Shown piece by piece: positions 49,634-59,966 of a DNA stretch of 64,000 nucleotides. Each line of letters begins with the position of its first letter. Position 1 is the stretch's first letter. The DNA comes from Halomonas litopenaei. GTDB taxonomy: Bacteria > Pseudomonadota > Gammaproteobacteria > Pseudomonadales > Halomonadaceae. Made by a program: the position numbers and the translations under genes. The notes beneath the pieces were generated by a model. It saw nothing but the letters and a program-made list of their open reading frames with translations. It was not told the DNA's origin and did not search any database. Where the stretch lies: positions 1 through 64,000 of the forward strand of contig NZ_JAEKJT010000007.1 in the NCBI RefSeq assembly GCF_017303055.1, written 5' to 3'.

Positions 49634-50689
49634 ATGACTTCGATTTCACTTCGCCGACCGTTAGCTCGCGCCGCCACCCTGTGTGGCCTGCTCGGGGTGC
49701 TGGCGACTCCTCTGGTGGCGGCGGACGAACTGCCCAGGGGACACTACCTGCTGCCCGAAGACGGGGACCTTATCGGCGAGGTCTATACCGTGGAAGCGGA
49801 CGAAGACGACACCCTCATCGATATTGGTCACGACCACGGCATTGGCTTCAATGCGATCACTCGCGCCAATCCCGACGTCAGCATCTGGTATCCCGGAGAA
49901 GGCACCGAGGTCGTCATTCCCGCCCAGTTCATCCTGCCCGACGCACCGCGCACGGGCATCGTGGTGAACGTCGCCGAGATGCGCCTCTACTACTATCCTC
50001 CGGCCAAGGAGGGAGAACCGCGCACGGTCCAGACCTACCCGATCGCCGTCGGGCGCATGGACTGGAAAACGCCGCTGGGCTCTACCACCATCACCGAGAT
50101 GGTCAAGAATCCTTCCTGGTACCCGCCCGCCTCCATTCGCCGCGAGCACGCTGAAGCCGGCAACCCGCTCCCCGGCGTGGTACCGCCAGGTCCGGAAAAT
50201 CCCATGGGCACCCGCAAGATGCGCCTAGGTATTCCTGGCTACCTGATCCACGGCACCAACAAGCCTGAAGGCGTGGGCATGCGCGTCACCCACGGCTGCA
50301 TTCGCATGCTGCCCGATGACGTCGAGAACCTGTTTGACCAGGTCTCCGTCGGTACGCGTGTACGCCTGGTCAACGAGCCTCTCAAGCTTGGCTGGTCTGA
50401 TGAGCACCTGTATGTGCAGGCGTATCCCTATCTGGACGAGGAAGAAGGCGCGCCCATTGAGGACATGACTGCCGCCATCGAAGAAGTGGAATCCGCCGTC
50501 GAGGACAAGGATTACAGCGTCGACTTTGCACGCCTGAGAGCCGCCATGGAGACCCCCAGCGGACTGCCCGTAGCGATGCAGGCGACAGCACCGGAACGCC
50601 CGACTCCCCTGCCTGGCAGTCTTTACGACCACATCGAACTGGTCGCTGGAGAACCCCCGCTGCTTAGCCAGGCAAGCCAGGGAGAGTAA
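49634..50689 (+). CDS. L,D-transpeptidase (YkuD, LysM)
   Basis: Periplasmic enzyme that makes L,D-crosslinks or links a lipoprotein to peptidoglycan. 351 residues: Sec signal peptide, LysM-like wall-binding stretch (DIGHDHGIGFNAITRANPDV, about 55-75), YkuD domain (about 110-245) with catalytic Cys in VTHGCIRMLPDD (about residue 220), and an acidic tail of about 90 residues. Same layout as ErfK/YbiS/YcfS of E. coli, which attach Lpp. The OprI/Lpp-like gene at 51269 ends in lysine and is a likely substrate. Confidence 0.9.
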   Translation: MTSISLRRPLARAATLCGLLGVLATPLVAADELPRGHYLLPEDGDLIGEVYTVEADEDDTLIDIGHDHGIGFNAITRANPDVSIWYPGEGTEVVIPAQFILPDAPRTGIVVNVAEMRLYYYPPAKEGEPRTVQTYPIAVGRMDWKTPLGSTTITEMVKNPSWYPPASIRREHAEAGNPLPGVVPPGPENPMGTRKMRLGIPGYLIHGTNKPEGVGMRVTHGCIRMLPDDVENLFDQVSVGTRVRLVNEPLKLGWSDEHLYVQAYPYLDEEEGAPIEDMTAAIEEVESAVEDKDYSVDFARLRAAMETPSGLPVAMQATAPERPTPLPGSLYDHIELVAGEPPLLSQASQGE

Positions 50690-50715
50690 AACCTCCGCTC
50701 CCTGCATGTCCGTCC

Positions 50716-50742
50716 AAAGGCGCCCTTGTGGCGCCTTTTTTT
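50716..50742 (+). terminator. Rho-independent terminator
   Basis: AAAGGCGCC-CTTGT-GGCGCCTTTTTTT, 27 bp after the L,D-transpeptidase stop. Confidence 0.9.
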
Positions 50743-51163
50743 CGCTCTCATCAGGCTCGGTCATCTGAGCAAAGTGACCGACAGAGTTGGGTGCCACGCG
50801 GCTGCTATTGCATCTGTCATGAGATCGAACAGGCGCGGCGACTTGCGCACCTGAGACGCGGATAAGGCCTGGCGCGCAGGGACATCAGAGCCATTTTCGT
50901 CAGCGTTCACCTAGGCCAGCGGCGCTTTAGTGAGCGCGCTACACCTGCCCCTTTCAGCCTGCCAGTGGCCCATCGAGCAGCCCCCGTTAACGCCACCACA
51001 TGGCGCCGAGCCGCGCCTACCAGCGCCTGCAGGTATGACGTTGATGCAGGAGGTCCTGCGCCAGCACGCAGGTCCCAAAACGGCCATTGCCATCGTCGAT
51101 CAAGGTATTTGCCGCTGCTGCATGCCTTCACCATGCAGAGCCGTGACACTGACCCAAAAACGA
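50743..51163. other. 421-bp gap without a gene
   Basis: Between the L,D-transpeptidase terminator and the oprI terminator. Short frames on both strands lack ribosome sites and resemble nothing known. GC-rich; no clear ncRNA structure picked out. Confidence 0.5.
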
Positions 51164-51193
51164 CTGAGGCCCAACCTTTCGGTTGGGCCTCAG
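51164..51193 (-). terminator. Terminator of the OprI-like gene
   Basis: CTGAGGCCCAACC-TTTC-GGTTGGGCCTCAG, a perfect 13-bp stem; on the minus strand followed by TCGTTTTTGGG. Confidence 0.85.
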
Positions 51194-51268
51194 CCTATCG
51201 CTTCACGACCTGGCGGACGGACAATGTCCGCACCGTTCAGGTCGTCCCCCGAGGGGGCAAGGAAACGA

Positions 51269-51532
51269 TTACTTGCGCATGGAGCGCTCGAACATGCGGT
51301 TCATCTCTTCACGGTTCTGCTGAGACAGCTGCAGAGCCGCTTGAGCGTCACGCTGTGCCTGGTTGGCAGTGTTCTGAGCCTGAGTGGCGATGCTGCGAGC
51401 TTCAGCAGCGTCGGCCTGAGCGGACTCAGCAGTCATGCGAACTTCTTCCAGAGCGCTGGAGGAAGCACAGCCAGCCAGAACGGCCAGAGAAGCGGCGGCG
51501 GCGGTCAGCTTCAGGGTAGTCTTCAGAGTCAT
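51269..51532 (-). CDS. oprI: OprI/Lpp-like alanine-zipper lipoprotein
   Basis: Small outer-membrane lipoprotein that ties the outer membrane to the cell wall. 87 residues. Lipobox LAGC (about residue 22), then an all-helical alanine/glutamine heptad zipper (AESAQADAAEARSIATQAQNTANQ...) like Pseudomonas OprI, ending ERSMRK with a C-terminal lysine, the residue that becomes linked to peptidoglycan. AAGGAG upstream. Likely very highly expressed; it has its own terminator and lies between two L,D-transpeptidase genes. Confidence 0.88.
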   Translation of the reverse strand: MTLKTTLKLTAAAASLAVLAGCASSSALEEVRMTAESAQADAAEARSIATQAQNTANQAQRDAQAALQLSQQNREEMNRMFERSMRK

Positions 51533-51696
51533 GGTGTTCTCCTTGAGTCTTCCTTGGTACTGCGATTATGACGTCTACATGCCCCTTGGGGGAATGCATC
51601 CATCAGGCTTCCTGCAAAGGCAGGCCTTTCTTGCAGCGACTTGTGCTGCTAAGCACAGGAGTCAAACGCTGTTTTATAATACACAACGGCGCTTGT

Positions 51697-51742
51697 CCAT
51701 AGTCTTGAACGTCCCTAGTCCACAGTCTTGAACGTCCCTAGC
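51697..51742. repeat. Two 23-bp tandem repeats
   Basis: CCATAGTCTTGAACGTCCCT... and CCACAGTCTTGAACGTCCCT... in direct succession, two differences, upstream of oprI and just past the stop of the 51754 gene. On the minus strand a TGGACA and a TATAAA lie close by (about 51675-51700) and may be part of the oprI promoter. Confidence 0.8.
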
Positions 51743-51753
51743 GCCCCTAAAGA

Positions 51754-52371
51754 CTAGCGGATGACGACGCGAGTGCCAACACCAATCAGGCCAGAGAGTT
51801 CTCGAATTTCCTGATTGGTCACGGCGACACATCCGTTGGTCCAGTCAAAGTTGCGGTGAATATCCATATCTCCATCGCCGACACCGTGTATCCCGATATA
51901 GCCACCGAGAACCGTCTGCTGCGGAGGGCTGCGATGCCGCCGATAGTAGTCGAAATACTCGTCGTAGTCTTGCTGAGAGTAGAGCCCCGACTCAAGCGCC
52001 ATTCTCGCATGGGTCGGGGTGGGATAGTCCAGCCCGATGAAGATGTCGAATTTGCTGTCGAAATTGAAGCGATCGACGTGGAATTCCCCACGCGGCGTCG
52101 TCTTGTCACCCATCACTCGCTGTGATTTTGCACCACCCCTACCCACCGATATCGGCGAGTAGCGGGCCAGTTCCACCCCACCACGATAGACCGTGAGACG
52201 TGACTCCTGATTGTCGATGAGCACCCACACCTCACTCGAGGAATCGGGCACGATGGCTCGCCTAAGCTGATCCTCGACCATATCGAAGCTGGCAAGGACT
52301 GCGGTGGGGAGTAGCAGCCAGGCACCAAGTATCATTTGGATAAAACGACGACGATGACCCCGCTGGAACAT
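51754..52371 (-). CDS. L,D-transpeptidase family protein (second)
   Basis: 205 residues from ATG 52369-52371 (MFQRGHRRRFIQM), with an N-terminal signal/anchor (MILGAWLLLPTAVLASF). YkuD domain with VWVLIDNQESRLTVYRGGVEL at its start and the catalytic block IGIHGVGDGDMDIHRNFDWTNGCVAVTN (Cys near residue 185). It lacks a LysM. This type resembles the YafK/YkuD stand-alone group more than YbiS. It could form crosslinks or remove a linked lipoprotein; which one cannot be told from sequence. Confidence 0.85.
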   Translation of the reverse strand: MFQRGHRRRFIQMILGAWLLLPTAVLASFDMVEDQLRRAIVPDSSSEVWVLIDNQESRLTVYRGGVELARYSPISVGRGGAKSQRVMGDKTTPRGEFHVDRFNFDSKFDIFIGLDYPTPTHARMALESGLYSQQDYDEYFDYYRRHRSPPQQTVLGGYIGIHGVGDGDMDIHRNFDWTNGCVAVTNQEIRELSGLIGVGTRVVIR

Positions 52372-52536
52372 GACAAGACTCACTGTGTGTAAAAGAAATG
52401 ATTGGTGACTGAGTGTAAACCACGCTCTGCGAGGCATCATCAACTATCTGGCAGACACTAGTGCGCCATGGCCAACCAGGACATCCCCTGCCTATTCATC
52501 CCAGGCCCGGCGTCTCCCTGTGGCGACACATCGCCT

Positions 52537-53004
52537 TTACCATTCCTCACTCGTCTGCCTTAGCGTCGCTATTTCTGCCTTTGCCATCGTTAGACAATCT
52601 CTCAAATCCTGTCGGAGATCGCGCCGCCCCCCGACAGCAATAACGCCAGGGGGTCCCACGGGAGTTCCCTGACTTGCTCCCCCGTCACTCTCCAGCGCGT
52701 CCAGATATGAGATCAATCGACCTAACCAACTGTCACGATCATTGGCGAGTTCACGCAAACGACGAACTTCCGCTATGTCGGGATAACGATCGCCCACCAG
52801 CATCGTATGCCAGTCGTGCTCGACCAGATGAGCATGCTCGCTGACATCACGCAGCAGCGCATCCAGCGCCAAACCAAATAGCGCCAGCGCGCCCTCCTCG
52901 CAGGCGCGCCGGTGGGCGTCATGATGTTCATCGTCCCGGACCGGTGTCGCAAGCAGCAACTCCACCTGGTACAACAACTGGTTGGTTCGCGCTCTGGGGG
53001 TCAC
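52537..53004 (-). CDS. DUF6586-like hypothetical protein downstream of topA
   Basis: 155 residues from a GTG at 53002-53004 that overlaps the topA stop as GTGA, giving [20 protein letters not shown], like the N-terminus of the gene after topA in Pseudomonas. An ATG further up would force a 55-bp overlap. Entirely helical and charged; no catalytic motif seen. Function unknown; coupling to topA is the main clue. Confidence 0.7.
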   Translation of the reverse strand: MTPRARTNQLLYQVELLLATPVRDDEHHDAHRRACEEGALALFGLALDALLRDVSEHAHLVEHDWHTMLVGDRYPDIAEVRRLRELANDRDSWLGRLISYLDALESDGGASQGTPVGPPGVIAVGGRRDLRQDLRDCLTMAKAEIATLRQTSEEW

Positions 53005-55634
53005 TTGCGCTTGTCCTCGACCTGCCATGAGGAGCCGTCCCAGCTTGCCTTCCATCCGCTGGCCTTGCCGTTATCGCCATCCGTCATCACGAACTGCTCC
53101 TTGAGCTTGCGTGAAAAACGGATCTGCGCGGGGCGGCCGTCGGGATCCTGCTCGGGCGCGCTAAGAAGGTAGTGATACTTCTCGGGCAACTCCTCGGCGT
53201 GAGGCTTCAGCTCCTTGACCAACGGCGGGCGCGTTTCGCGATTCTTGGGAAACTTGCTCGCCGCGAGGAACAGGCCACTCGCGCCATCGCGTAACACGTA
53301 ATGGTCCTCTACCTTCTGACACGCCAGCTCGGGCATCGGGATGGGATCCATCTTTGGCGGTGCGACTTCCCCGTTGCGCAGCAGCTTGCGGGTATTCTTG
53401 CAGCTGTCATTGGTGCAGCCGAAGTACTTGCCGAAGCGCCCCGACTTGAGCTGCATCTCGGAGCCACACTTGTCACACTCGATGACAGGACCATCATAGC
53501 CCTTGATCCGGAACTTGCCTTCCTCGATCTTGTAGCCTTCGCAGTCCGGGCTGTTACCGCAGATATGCAGCTTGCGGCCCTCGTCGATCAGGTAGCTGTC
53601 CATGGCGGTGGCACACAACGGACAGCGCTCCTTGGCGCGCAGCGCGTCGGTTTCCGCCTCTTCACCCGCGTCGGCCGCTACGGCCTCTTCGCCGGGAAGC
53701 AGATCGATCGTGGTCTTGCAACGCTCCTTCGGCGGCAGGTTATACCCACTGCAGCCAAGGAAGACGCCGGTGGACGCGGTACGGATCTGCATCTTGCGCC
53801 CACAGCTGGGACAGTCGATGTCCGTCGGCACGGGCTGGTTGGGACGCATGCCGTCCTCACTTTCCGCCTTCGCCAACTCCTCACGAAACTCCTGATAGAA
53901 CGCATCCAGCAGCTCGCGCCAGCTGCGCTCGCCCTCGGCAATCTCGTCGAGACTATCCTCCATGCGCGCGGTGAAGGAGTAATCCATCAGGTCAGGGAAG
54001 GACTCCTTGAGACGCTCGGTGACAATGTCACCCAGCTTCTCGGCATAGAAGCGCCGATTCTCCAGCTTCACGTAGCCGCGATCCTGAATGGTCGAGATGA
54101 TCGCCGCGTAGGTCGACGGACGACCGATGCCGCGTTTCTCGAGCTCCTTGACCAGACTCGCCTCGGTGTAGCGTGCCGGCGGCTTGGTAAAGTGCTGCTT
54201 CGGGTCGAGGGCGTCCAACGCCATCGGCGTACCCTCACCCAGGTCAGGCAAGGCCTGATCGTCTTCCTTGCGCCCCATGGGCGTCATGACGCGGGTATAG
54301 CCGTCAAACTTGAGCACACGACCCTTGGCCTTGAGCTCGTAACCGTCCACCGCCACGGTCAGCGTCGACGACAAGTACTCGGCAGGGGTCATCTGACAGG
54401 CCACAAACTGACGCCAGATCAGCTCATACAGACGCTCTGCATCGCGCTCCATGCCAGCAAGGTCGGTAGACCTGCGAGTCACCTCGGAGGGGCGAATCGC
54501 CTCGTGGGCCTCCTGGGCCCCTTCCTTGCTCGAGTAGCGATTCGGCGCCTCGGGCAGGTAACGATCACCATATTCGCTGCCGATGTACTCGCGCACGCTT
54601 TCCACCGCGTCTCTGGACAAGTTGGTCGAGTCCGTACGCATATAGGTGATGTAGCCCGCCTCGTAGAGCCGCTGAGCCAGCGTCATGGTCTTCTTCACCG
54701 AGAAGCCCAGGCGACCACTGGCAGCCTGCTGCAGGGTCGAGGTGATAAAAGGCGCGTTCGGCTTGGAACGGGTGGGCTTGTCTTCACGGGCCGAGATGGC
54801 AAGGGTTGCCTTGCGCAGCGCAGCGATCCGCTTTTCGGTCTCTGCCTCACTGGTGGGGCGAAACGCCTTGCCGTCCTGACGCACCAGCTCGAAGCGAATC
54901 GCCTCGCCCTCTGGCGTCACCAGATCAGCATGCACATCCCAGAACTCCTCCGGCACGAAGGCCCGGATCTCGCTCTCACGCTCGCTGATCAGGCGCATGG
55001 CGACGGATTGAACGCGCCCTGCCGACAGGCCTCGCGCCACCTTGGCCCACAGCAGCGGGGACAGCATGAAGCCCACCACCCGGTCGAGGAAGCGCCGTGC
55101 CTGCTGGGCTTCGACTCGCGGGATATTCAGGCTTCCCGGATCGGTAAACGCCTCCTGGATGGCATTCTTGGTGATCTCGTTGAACACCACTCGACGATAG
55201 CGTTGCTCATCCCCTCCGATGGTCTCGCGAAGGTGCCAGGCAATGGCTTCTCCTTCGCGATCAAGGTCGGTCGCGAGATAGACGGTATCGGCTTTCTCAG
55301 CCAGCTTCTTGAGCTCGGCAACGACCTTTTCCTTGCCTGGCAGCACCTCATAATTGGCCTGCCAGCCATTGTCAGGATCGATACCCATACGCCGGATGAG
55401 CTGCGTATGCGCCTTCTGGCGCTGATACACCGCCTTCTCCTCCGCCGACATCTTGCGTGTCGCGGCCGCCTGGCGAGCCCGCTCCTTAGGATCGGAGGCC
55501 GCCTTGCCAGAGCCGCTGGTCGGCAGGTCACGGATGTGGCCCACACTCGACTTCACGATGAAATCGTTGCCGAGATATTTATTGATCGTCTTGGCCTTGG
55601 CAGGCGACTCGACGATGACCAGAGACTTGCCCAT
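53001..55634 (-). CDS. topA: DNA topoisomerase I
   Basis: Relaxes negative supercoils. 877 residues (E. coli 865). TOPRIM domain [22 protein letters not shown] with [14 protein letters not shown]; catalytic Tyr in [14 protein letters not shown] (about residue 333). C-terminal zinc ribbons: CPSCGRKMQ...[22 protein letters not shown]...CGNSPDC and CDKCGSEMQ...GCTNDSC. The end is basic. Overlaps the DUF6586 gene by 4 bp. Confidence 0.97.
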   Translation of the reverse strand: MGKSLVIVESPAKAKTINKYLGNDFIVKSSVGHIRDLPTSGSGKAASDPKERARQAAATRKMSAEEKAVYQRQKAHTQLIRRMGIDPDNGWQANYEVLPGKEKVVAELKKLAEKADTVYLATDLDREGEAIAWHLRETIGGDEQRYRRVVFNEITKNAIQEAFTDPGSLNIPRVEAQQARRFLDRVVGFMLSPLLWAKVARGLSAGRVQSVAMRLISERESEIRAFVPEEFWDVHADLVTPEGEAIRFELVRQDGKAFRPTSEAETEKRIAALRKATLAISAREDKPTRSKPNAPFITSTLQQAASGRLGFSVKKTMTLAQRLYEAGYITYMRTDSTNLSRDAVESVREYIGSEYGDRYLPEAPNRYSSKEGAQEAHEAIRPSEVTRRSTDLAGMERDAERLYELIWRQFVACQMTPAEYLSSTLTVAVDGYELKAKGRVLKFDGYTRVMTPMGRKEDDQALPDLGEGTPMALDALDPKQHFTKPPARYTEASLVKELEKRGIGRPSTYAAIISTIQDRGYVKLENRRFYAEKLGDIVTERLKESFPDLMDYSFTARMEDSLDEIAEGERSWRELLDAFYQEFREELAKAESEDGMRPNQPVPTDIDCPSCGRKMQIRTASTGVFLGCSGYNLPPKERCKTTIDLLPGEEAVAADAGEEAETDALRAKERCPLCATAMDSYLIDEGRKLHICGNSPDCEGYKIEEGKFRIKGYDGPVIECDKCGSEMQLKSGRFGKYFGCTNDSCKNTRKLLRNGEVAPPKMDPIPMPELACQKVEDHYVLRDGASGLFLAASKFPKNRETRPPLVKELKPHAEELPEKYHYLLSAPEQDPDGRPAQIRFSRKLKEQFVMTDGDNGKASGWKASWDGSSWQVEDKRK

Positions 55635-55973
55635 AGTACTCCACGAAAGTCAGGGCGCCGCGCTCCTTGGCGTACGCCAGTATGTAACATACCCGCCGAA
55701 GCTTGACGGGGAAAAATGCGCTTACCCTAACCCAGTGCCGAACATCGCGCCAGTCACATCGACGGTTGCCCCTGGAACAGTGCTGGTCGTGTCACGGATC
55801 ACGCGGCGCCTTCTGTACGGCGCCCGACTCGCATGGGCAAGAGACTAGCCTTAACCCCGTCGTCCGACAAGCAGCGGCCACATAACGACCTTGCCCCCGC
55901 TGGGCGGGGGCAAGGACATAGCAACAATACGCCACAGGGCCGATCGAACGTGGCGATCAGCGCAGCGCCATAG
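55635..55973. other. 339-bp gap upstream of topA
   Basis: No gene seen. It must hold the topA promoter and it contains the terminator hairpin of the DUF3141 gene (55889-55915). Confidence 0.5.
55889..55915. terminator. Terminator of the DUF3141 gene
   Basis: CCTTGCCCCCGC-TGG-GCGGGGGCAAGG, a perfect 12-bp stem 59 bp beyond the stop. Confidence 0.7.
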
Positions 55974-58709
55974 TCACGAGCGCCGCGTCTGTCCCCGCGA
56001 GCGACTGGTCGAGCGCCGACGCGAAGCCGCAGGTGTCGCCTCTGCGCCCTCGGGCTTGGCCGCCCCCGCAGGCTCTGACGTCGTTGCAGCAGCTCCAGCG
56101 CTGTCGGACTTCGTGCTGTCCGCCTTCGTGCTGTCGGCCTTCGTGCTGTCGGCCTTCGTGCCGGACGCCGAGGTAGTGGCGCCTGAAGCACTGGACGTCT
56201 TGGTGTCGCTGGACGCCTCGGAAGCGCTGGATGCCTTCGTCGTGCTCGGCTCCTTGGAAGCGCTGGGCGTCTCGGAAGCACTGGATGCCTTGGTAGCGCT
56301 GGGCGTCTTGGAGGCAGTGGATGCCTTGGTAGCGCTGGACGCCTTGGTAGCGCTGGGCGTTTTCGAAGCGCTGGATGCCTTGGGAGCGCTGGATGCCTTG
56401 GGAGCGCTAGTTGTCTTGGACGCGCTGGGCACCTTGCCACTGCCGCTGGTGTTCCCACCCGCACCGCCATCAGAGGATGACGACCGTGTTGACCTGCGAC
56501 GGCTGGCCGGCCTCGCCTTGAGGAACAACGACTTGATTCGCTCAAAGCGAGCGGCCGCGTGCTCGCTCAAGTCACCGCTGGCCGCCAGAACGTGCTCCAT
56601 ATGCTCGATATGGCTGTCAATTTCCTTGGCATCAAGGCCCTCAAGCAACGCAGGCACTGCCTCAAGGGCGGCTTCACGATCCTGTTTCAGAATGAAGAAC
56701 TGATCGCGCATCAAGTGCTTGAAGTCCTGCAGCTGAAGCTCGGGCTCCAGCTCGCTCCGGGAGGCTTGCAGCCGGCGGAAATTACGTCCATCGGTGGCCG
56801 GAGCACCGCCAAGGACGAAGATGATCGACCTCATGACCGCTTCATGAGCTCCACCACGGGCGACCTGAGCACGGATTTCGTCGCGACGACGCTGGATGAA
56901 ACGACGCCGTTCGGGTTCGGCGCCCGGCAGCCTTCGATCCGCGTCCACGGCACCGCGCAAGCCGACCAGAGACTGCAACAGGGGCTGGCCATAGATATCC
57001 AGAAATGCCTTCTCGATGGAACGGTCACGCAGCACACGCCAGGCATCAAGACTACGGGAGATCAGGCTTGAACCGATGTCTTCGTACACCCGGAAAACGT
57101 TGTCGTCGCTAAGCGCACGGCGACGTTCGCGCACCATTTCTGCCAACACCGGCAATGGCGCCATCAGCGGGTTGCGGTCCGACAGCAGGCGATAGCCCAT
57201 GCGATTGGGATGCATCCGACGCATCCAATGGGCAGACTCCGGCGTGGAAAGCGCCCGAATCCACGGCTGCAGGAACTGACGGTACAGACCAAGATTGATC
57301 TCGGACACTCTGGCCACCGTCGCAAAGCGACGATCATCCTGAGGCTGTGGCTTGACGACCTCGTCCAGGTCGTCCAGGTCGCGGGTAGAGAACTCAAGCA
57401 GGTAATCGCGCTCGATAAGCTCCGCATCAGGACGGTCGCTGGCCTTGGATACCGTGGTCTCATACAGCCCTGGCGGCAAGACGTCGATGTAGTCCATGTT
57501 GGCCGTGAACTCGGCGTGCTCCTTGCGCGACACGCTGCCCGAGACAAAGATGCCGAGGTGACCCGTCTTATCGTGCACGCAGTAGACGATGGTCTGCTCG
57601 TTGGCAATGATGTCGTCGACACCGCCATACAGATCACGCACCCACCCCAACGCCTGGGGTGGCGGCGTAATGTCATCACCCTGGGAGCAGAACACGATCA
57701 CCGGGGAGCGCACGTTGCGCAGATCAATGCGACGACCGTCTGACGTCACCAGCTGCGCCGTCGACAGCCGATTACCGACGAACAGATTATCGACGATGTA
57801 CTGGATCTCCTCTCCCCCCAGTACCACGTGTCCGCCCCACCAGCGTTCGAACTGAAGATAGCGTTCGGCTTCGGTATCGACATGGGCATATAGGTGGTAT
57901 TGCTTGTCCCACCAGGTGTTGGCCGGGTTGAGCCGCTCGAAATTCTGTACCAGCCAGGCACCATCGAACACCCCATCCCCCATGTCCGACAGCATGTGGG
58001 TCGCCCAGCTGCCTCCGGTCATGCCGCCGGTATAGCGCATCGGCGCCTTGCCGCGCTCACCGGCCCAGTAGGACAGTGGAGCCCCGGCAATCAGGATCGG
58101 CCCAAACACTTCCGGCTCCAGCGCGGCGGCCATCATGATCTGCCAGCCAGCCTGGCAGTTGCCGACCACCATCGGCTTCTCGCTGTCAGGGTGAAGCTCG
58201 TTGACGTGGCGCAGGAAGGTGACCTCGGCCTCGACCACGTCCTCGACCCGCTGCCCCGGAATCGGGTACGGCATAAAGGCGATGAAGTAGCACGGATGGC
58301 CAGCCCGCAGCGCCACACCGATCTCGCTGTCAGGCTTGAAGCCACCGATCCCCGGGCCATGCCCTGCGCGGGGGTCGACCACCACGAAGGGACGTGCGAG
58401 CTCATCCGTTTCGACGCCTTCCGGGGGATGCACGCGCAGTAACTCGTAGTTGACGGGACGTGGCAGCTCTTCCCCGAGCATGACGATGTCGGTATCGAAG
58501 CCGAGCACCGAGGGACGGGTCTTTTCGATATGTTCGAGGTACTCGTTGCCGCGCTGCCGCATCACATCCCAATAGAGGATGCTGCGCTCGACGCTGTCGC
58601 GCCAGTAATCGGCGGCGGCGCGTCCGAAACCAAAGGGATCGAGCAACGGTGCAAAGGGTTCCGCCATCGCGAACAGCGGCGCGGCAGCGCCAGGCATCAA
58701 CGCATTCAT
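55974..58709 (-). CDS. DUF3141 PHA-synthase-like protein with repeat tail
   Basis: 911 residues from ATG 58707-58709 (CAGGAG upstream). Residues 1-730 are an alpha/beta-hydrolase of the DUF3141 family, related to poly(3-hydroxyalkanoate) synthases. The nucleophile elbow is VVGNCQAGW (about residue 185), a G-x-C-x-G box with Cys, as in PHA synthases; SPVIVFCSQGDDITPPPQALGW and VHDKTGHLGIF supply the likely Asp and His. Residues ~735-911 are a low-complexity tail of Ser/Thr/Ala/Lys repeats (PSATKASSA type, then KADST three times) ending RRRSTSRSRGQTRRS, resembling histone-H1-like tails. Polymer synthesis is inference; a regular phaC is not in the window. Confidence 0.82.
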   Translation of the reverse strand: MNALMPGAAAPLFAMAEPFAPLLDPFGFGRAAADYWRDSVERSILYWDVMRQRGNEYLEHIEKTRPSVLGFDTDIVMLGEELPRPVNYELLRVHPPEGVETDELARPFVVVDPRAGHGPGIGGFKPDSEIGVALRAGHPCYFIAFMPYPIPGQRVEDVVEAEVTFLRHVNELHPDSEKPMVVGNCQAGWQIMMAAALEPEVFGPILIAGAPLSYWAGERGKAPMRYTGGMTGGSWATHMLSDMGDGVFDGAWLVQNFERLNPANTWWDKQYHLYAHVDTEAERYLQFERWWGGHVVLGGEEIQYIVDNLFVGNRLSTAQLVTSDGRRIDLRNVRSPVIVFCSQGDDITPPPQALGWVRDLYGGVDDIIANEQTIVYCVHDKTGHLGIFVSGSVSRKEHAEFTANMDYIDVLPPGLYETTVSKASDRPDAELIERDYLLEFSTRDLDDLDEVVKPQPQDDRRFATVARVSEINLGLYRQFLQPWIRALSTPESAHWMRRMHPNRMGYRLLSDRNPLMAPLPVLAEMVRERRRALSDDNVFRVYEDIGSSLISRSLDAWRVLRDRSIEKAFLDIYGQPLLQSLVGLRGAVDADRRLPGAEPERRRFIQRRRDEIRAQVARGGAHEAVMRSIIFVLGGAPATDGRNFRRLQASRSELEPELQLQDFKHLMRDQFFILKQDREAALEAVPALLEGLDAKEIDSHIEHMEHVLAASGDLSEHAAARFERIKSLFLKARPASRRRSTRSSSSDGGAGGNTSGSGKVPSASKTTSAPKASSAPKASSASKTPSATKASSATKASTASKTPSATKASSASETPSASKEPSTTKASSASEASSDTKTSSASGATTSASGTKADSTKADSTKADSTKSDSAGAAATTSEPAGAAKPEGAEATPAASRRRSTSRSRGQTRRS
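56095..56430. repeat. Short tandem repeats coding the DUF3141 tail
   Basis: A 15-bp unit (TCGGCCTTCGTGCTG type) repeats at about 56105-56160 and an 18-bp-period array with GCGCTGGATGCCTTGG runs over about 56205-56420. They code the KADST and SATKAS repeats. Such arrays change length easily. Confidence 0.7.
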
Positions 58710-58870
58710 AGGGACTCCTGGGGTTGCGTGACGCGCAGGAGGCGATCCGTGCGCCTGCGCACTTGTTGCACTGCAATATAGCGCATTCCTCCTGGGACTG
58801 CGAAGCCCCCGCACCACGCCACGGCACATAAGGTAGGAGTAAGCGCAAAAACACGTAAGCTAAAACGCAC

Positions 58871-58893
58871 AATGCCCGGCATTACCGGGCATT
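58871..58893. terminator. Terminator of lipA
   Basis: AATGCCCGG-CATTA-CCGGGCATT, a 9-bp perfect stem 30 bp beyond the lipA stop; the 213-bp gap also holds the DUF3141 promoter. Confidence 0.7.
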
Positions 58894-58922
58894 GCTTTCA
58901 TCTAACGCTGCGCATCGAACCG

Positions 58923-59924
58923 TTACTTGACCTCGATGCCATGGGCCTGCTGGTCGGCGTGATAGGACGACCGCACCAGAGGACCAGACGCCACGTGGGT
59001 GAAGCCCATGGCTCGGCCTTGCTCGGCAAACCAGTCAAAGGTCGCCGGCGGGACCCAACGGTCCACTGGCAGGTGATTGCGAGACGGCTGCATGTACTGA
59101 CCCAGCGTCAGCATATCGACATTGTGAGCTCGCAAATCCTTCATGACCTCGATCACCTGCTCGTCGGCTTCACCCACCCCGAGCATCAGGCCAGACTTGG
59201 TCATGACCTCCGGACGGCGCTCCTTGTAGCCCTTGAGCAGATCCAGAGACCACTGGTAGTCGGCACCAGGGCGCACCTTGCGATACAGGCTGGGCACCGT
59301 CTCCAGGTTGTGATTGAAGACGTTGGGCGGCGTGGTTTCGAGGATATCCAGCGCGACCTCCATGCGCCCCCTGAAGTCCGGCACCAGCACTTCGATCTCG
59401 ATGCTCGGGCTGTCGCGGCGAATCTCGCGAATACAGTCGGCGAAATGCTGGGCACCGCCATCGCGCAGGTCGTCACGGTCAACCGAGGTCACTACCACGT
59501 ACTTCAGTCGCATCTCGGCGATCGCCTCGGCGAGCTCTCGCGGCTCACGCTCATTCAAGGCATTGGGCCTGCCGTGGGCAACATCACAGAACGGACAACG
59601 ACGGGTGCAGATGTCGCCCATGATCATGAAGGTGGCGGTGCCCCCGTGGAAGCACTCCCCCAGGTTGGGGCAAGACGCTTCTTCGCAGACCGTGTGCAGG
59701 CCGTGGCGACGCAGCGTGTCCTTGATGCGGGTGACTTCCTTGGATACCGGCATGCGAACCCGAAGCCAGTCGGGCTTGCGCGGGATCTCCTCGGTGGGAA
59801 TCACCTTCACCGGAATCCGGGCCACCTTCTCGGCACCACGCAGCTTGACACCTCTTTCGCTGCGAGCACTTTTCTTGGCCTTGGCGGCGGCGGCCGCCGC
59901 CTGGATGGCGGAGCTGTCAGTCAT
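58923..59924 (-). CDS. lipA: Lipoyl synthase
   Basis: Radical-SAM enzyme inserting two sulfurs into protein-bound octanoate. 333 residues. Auxiliary cluster cysteines in [12 protein letters not shown] and radical-[18 protein letters not shown] (about residues 112-118). C-terminal SSYHADQQ completes the auxiliary cluster with its Ser. AGGAT upstream. 42 bp after lipB. Confidence 0.96.
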   Translation of the reverse strand: MTDSSAIQAAAAAAKAKKSARSERGVKLRGAEKVARIPVKVIPTEEIPRKPDWLRVRMPVSKEVTRIKDTLRRHGLHTVCEEASCPNLGECFHGGTATFMIMGDICTRRCPFCDVAHGRPNALNEREPRELAEAIAEMRLKYVVVTSVDRDDLRDGGAQHFADCIREIRRDSPSIEIEVLVPDFRGRMEVALDILETTPPNVFNHNLETVPSLYRKVRPGADYQWSLDLLKGYKERRPEVMTKSGLMLGVGEADEQVIEVMKDLRAHNVDMLTLGQYMQPSRNHLPVDRWVPPATFDWFAEQGRAMGFTHVASGPLVRSSYHADQQAHGIEVK

Positions 59925-59966
59925 GTCTCTATCCTGTGGAAGATCGCCGTCACGACTCCAGGGCGA

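Noticed and set aside
50907..51149. 80-codon open frame in the gap before oprI
   Set aside because: Biased composition, no ribosome site, overlaps other equally poor frames.
53301..55706. An 801-codon open frame on the + strand opposite topA
   Set aside because: Same reason: complete overlap with topA, composition of a mirror frame.
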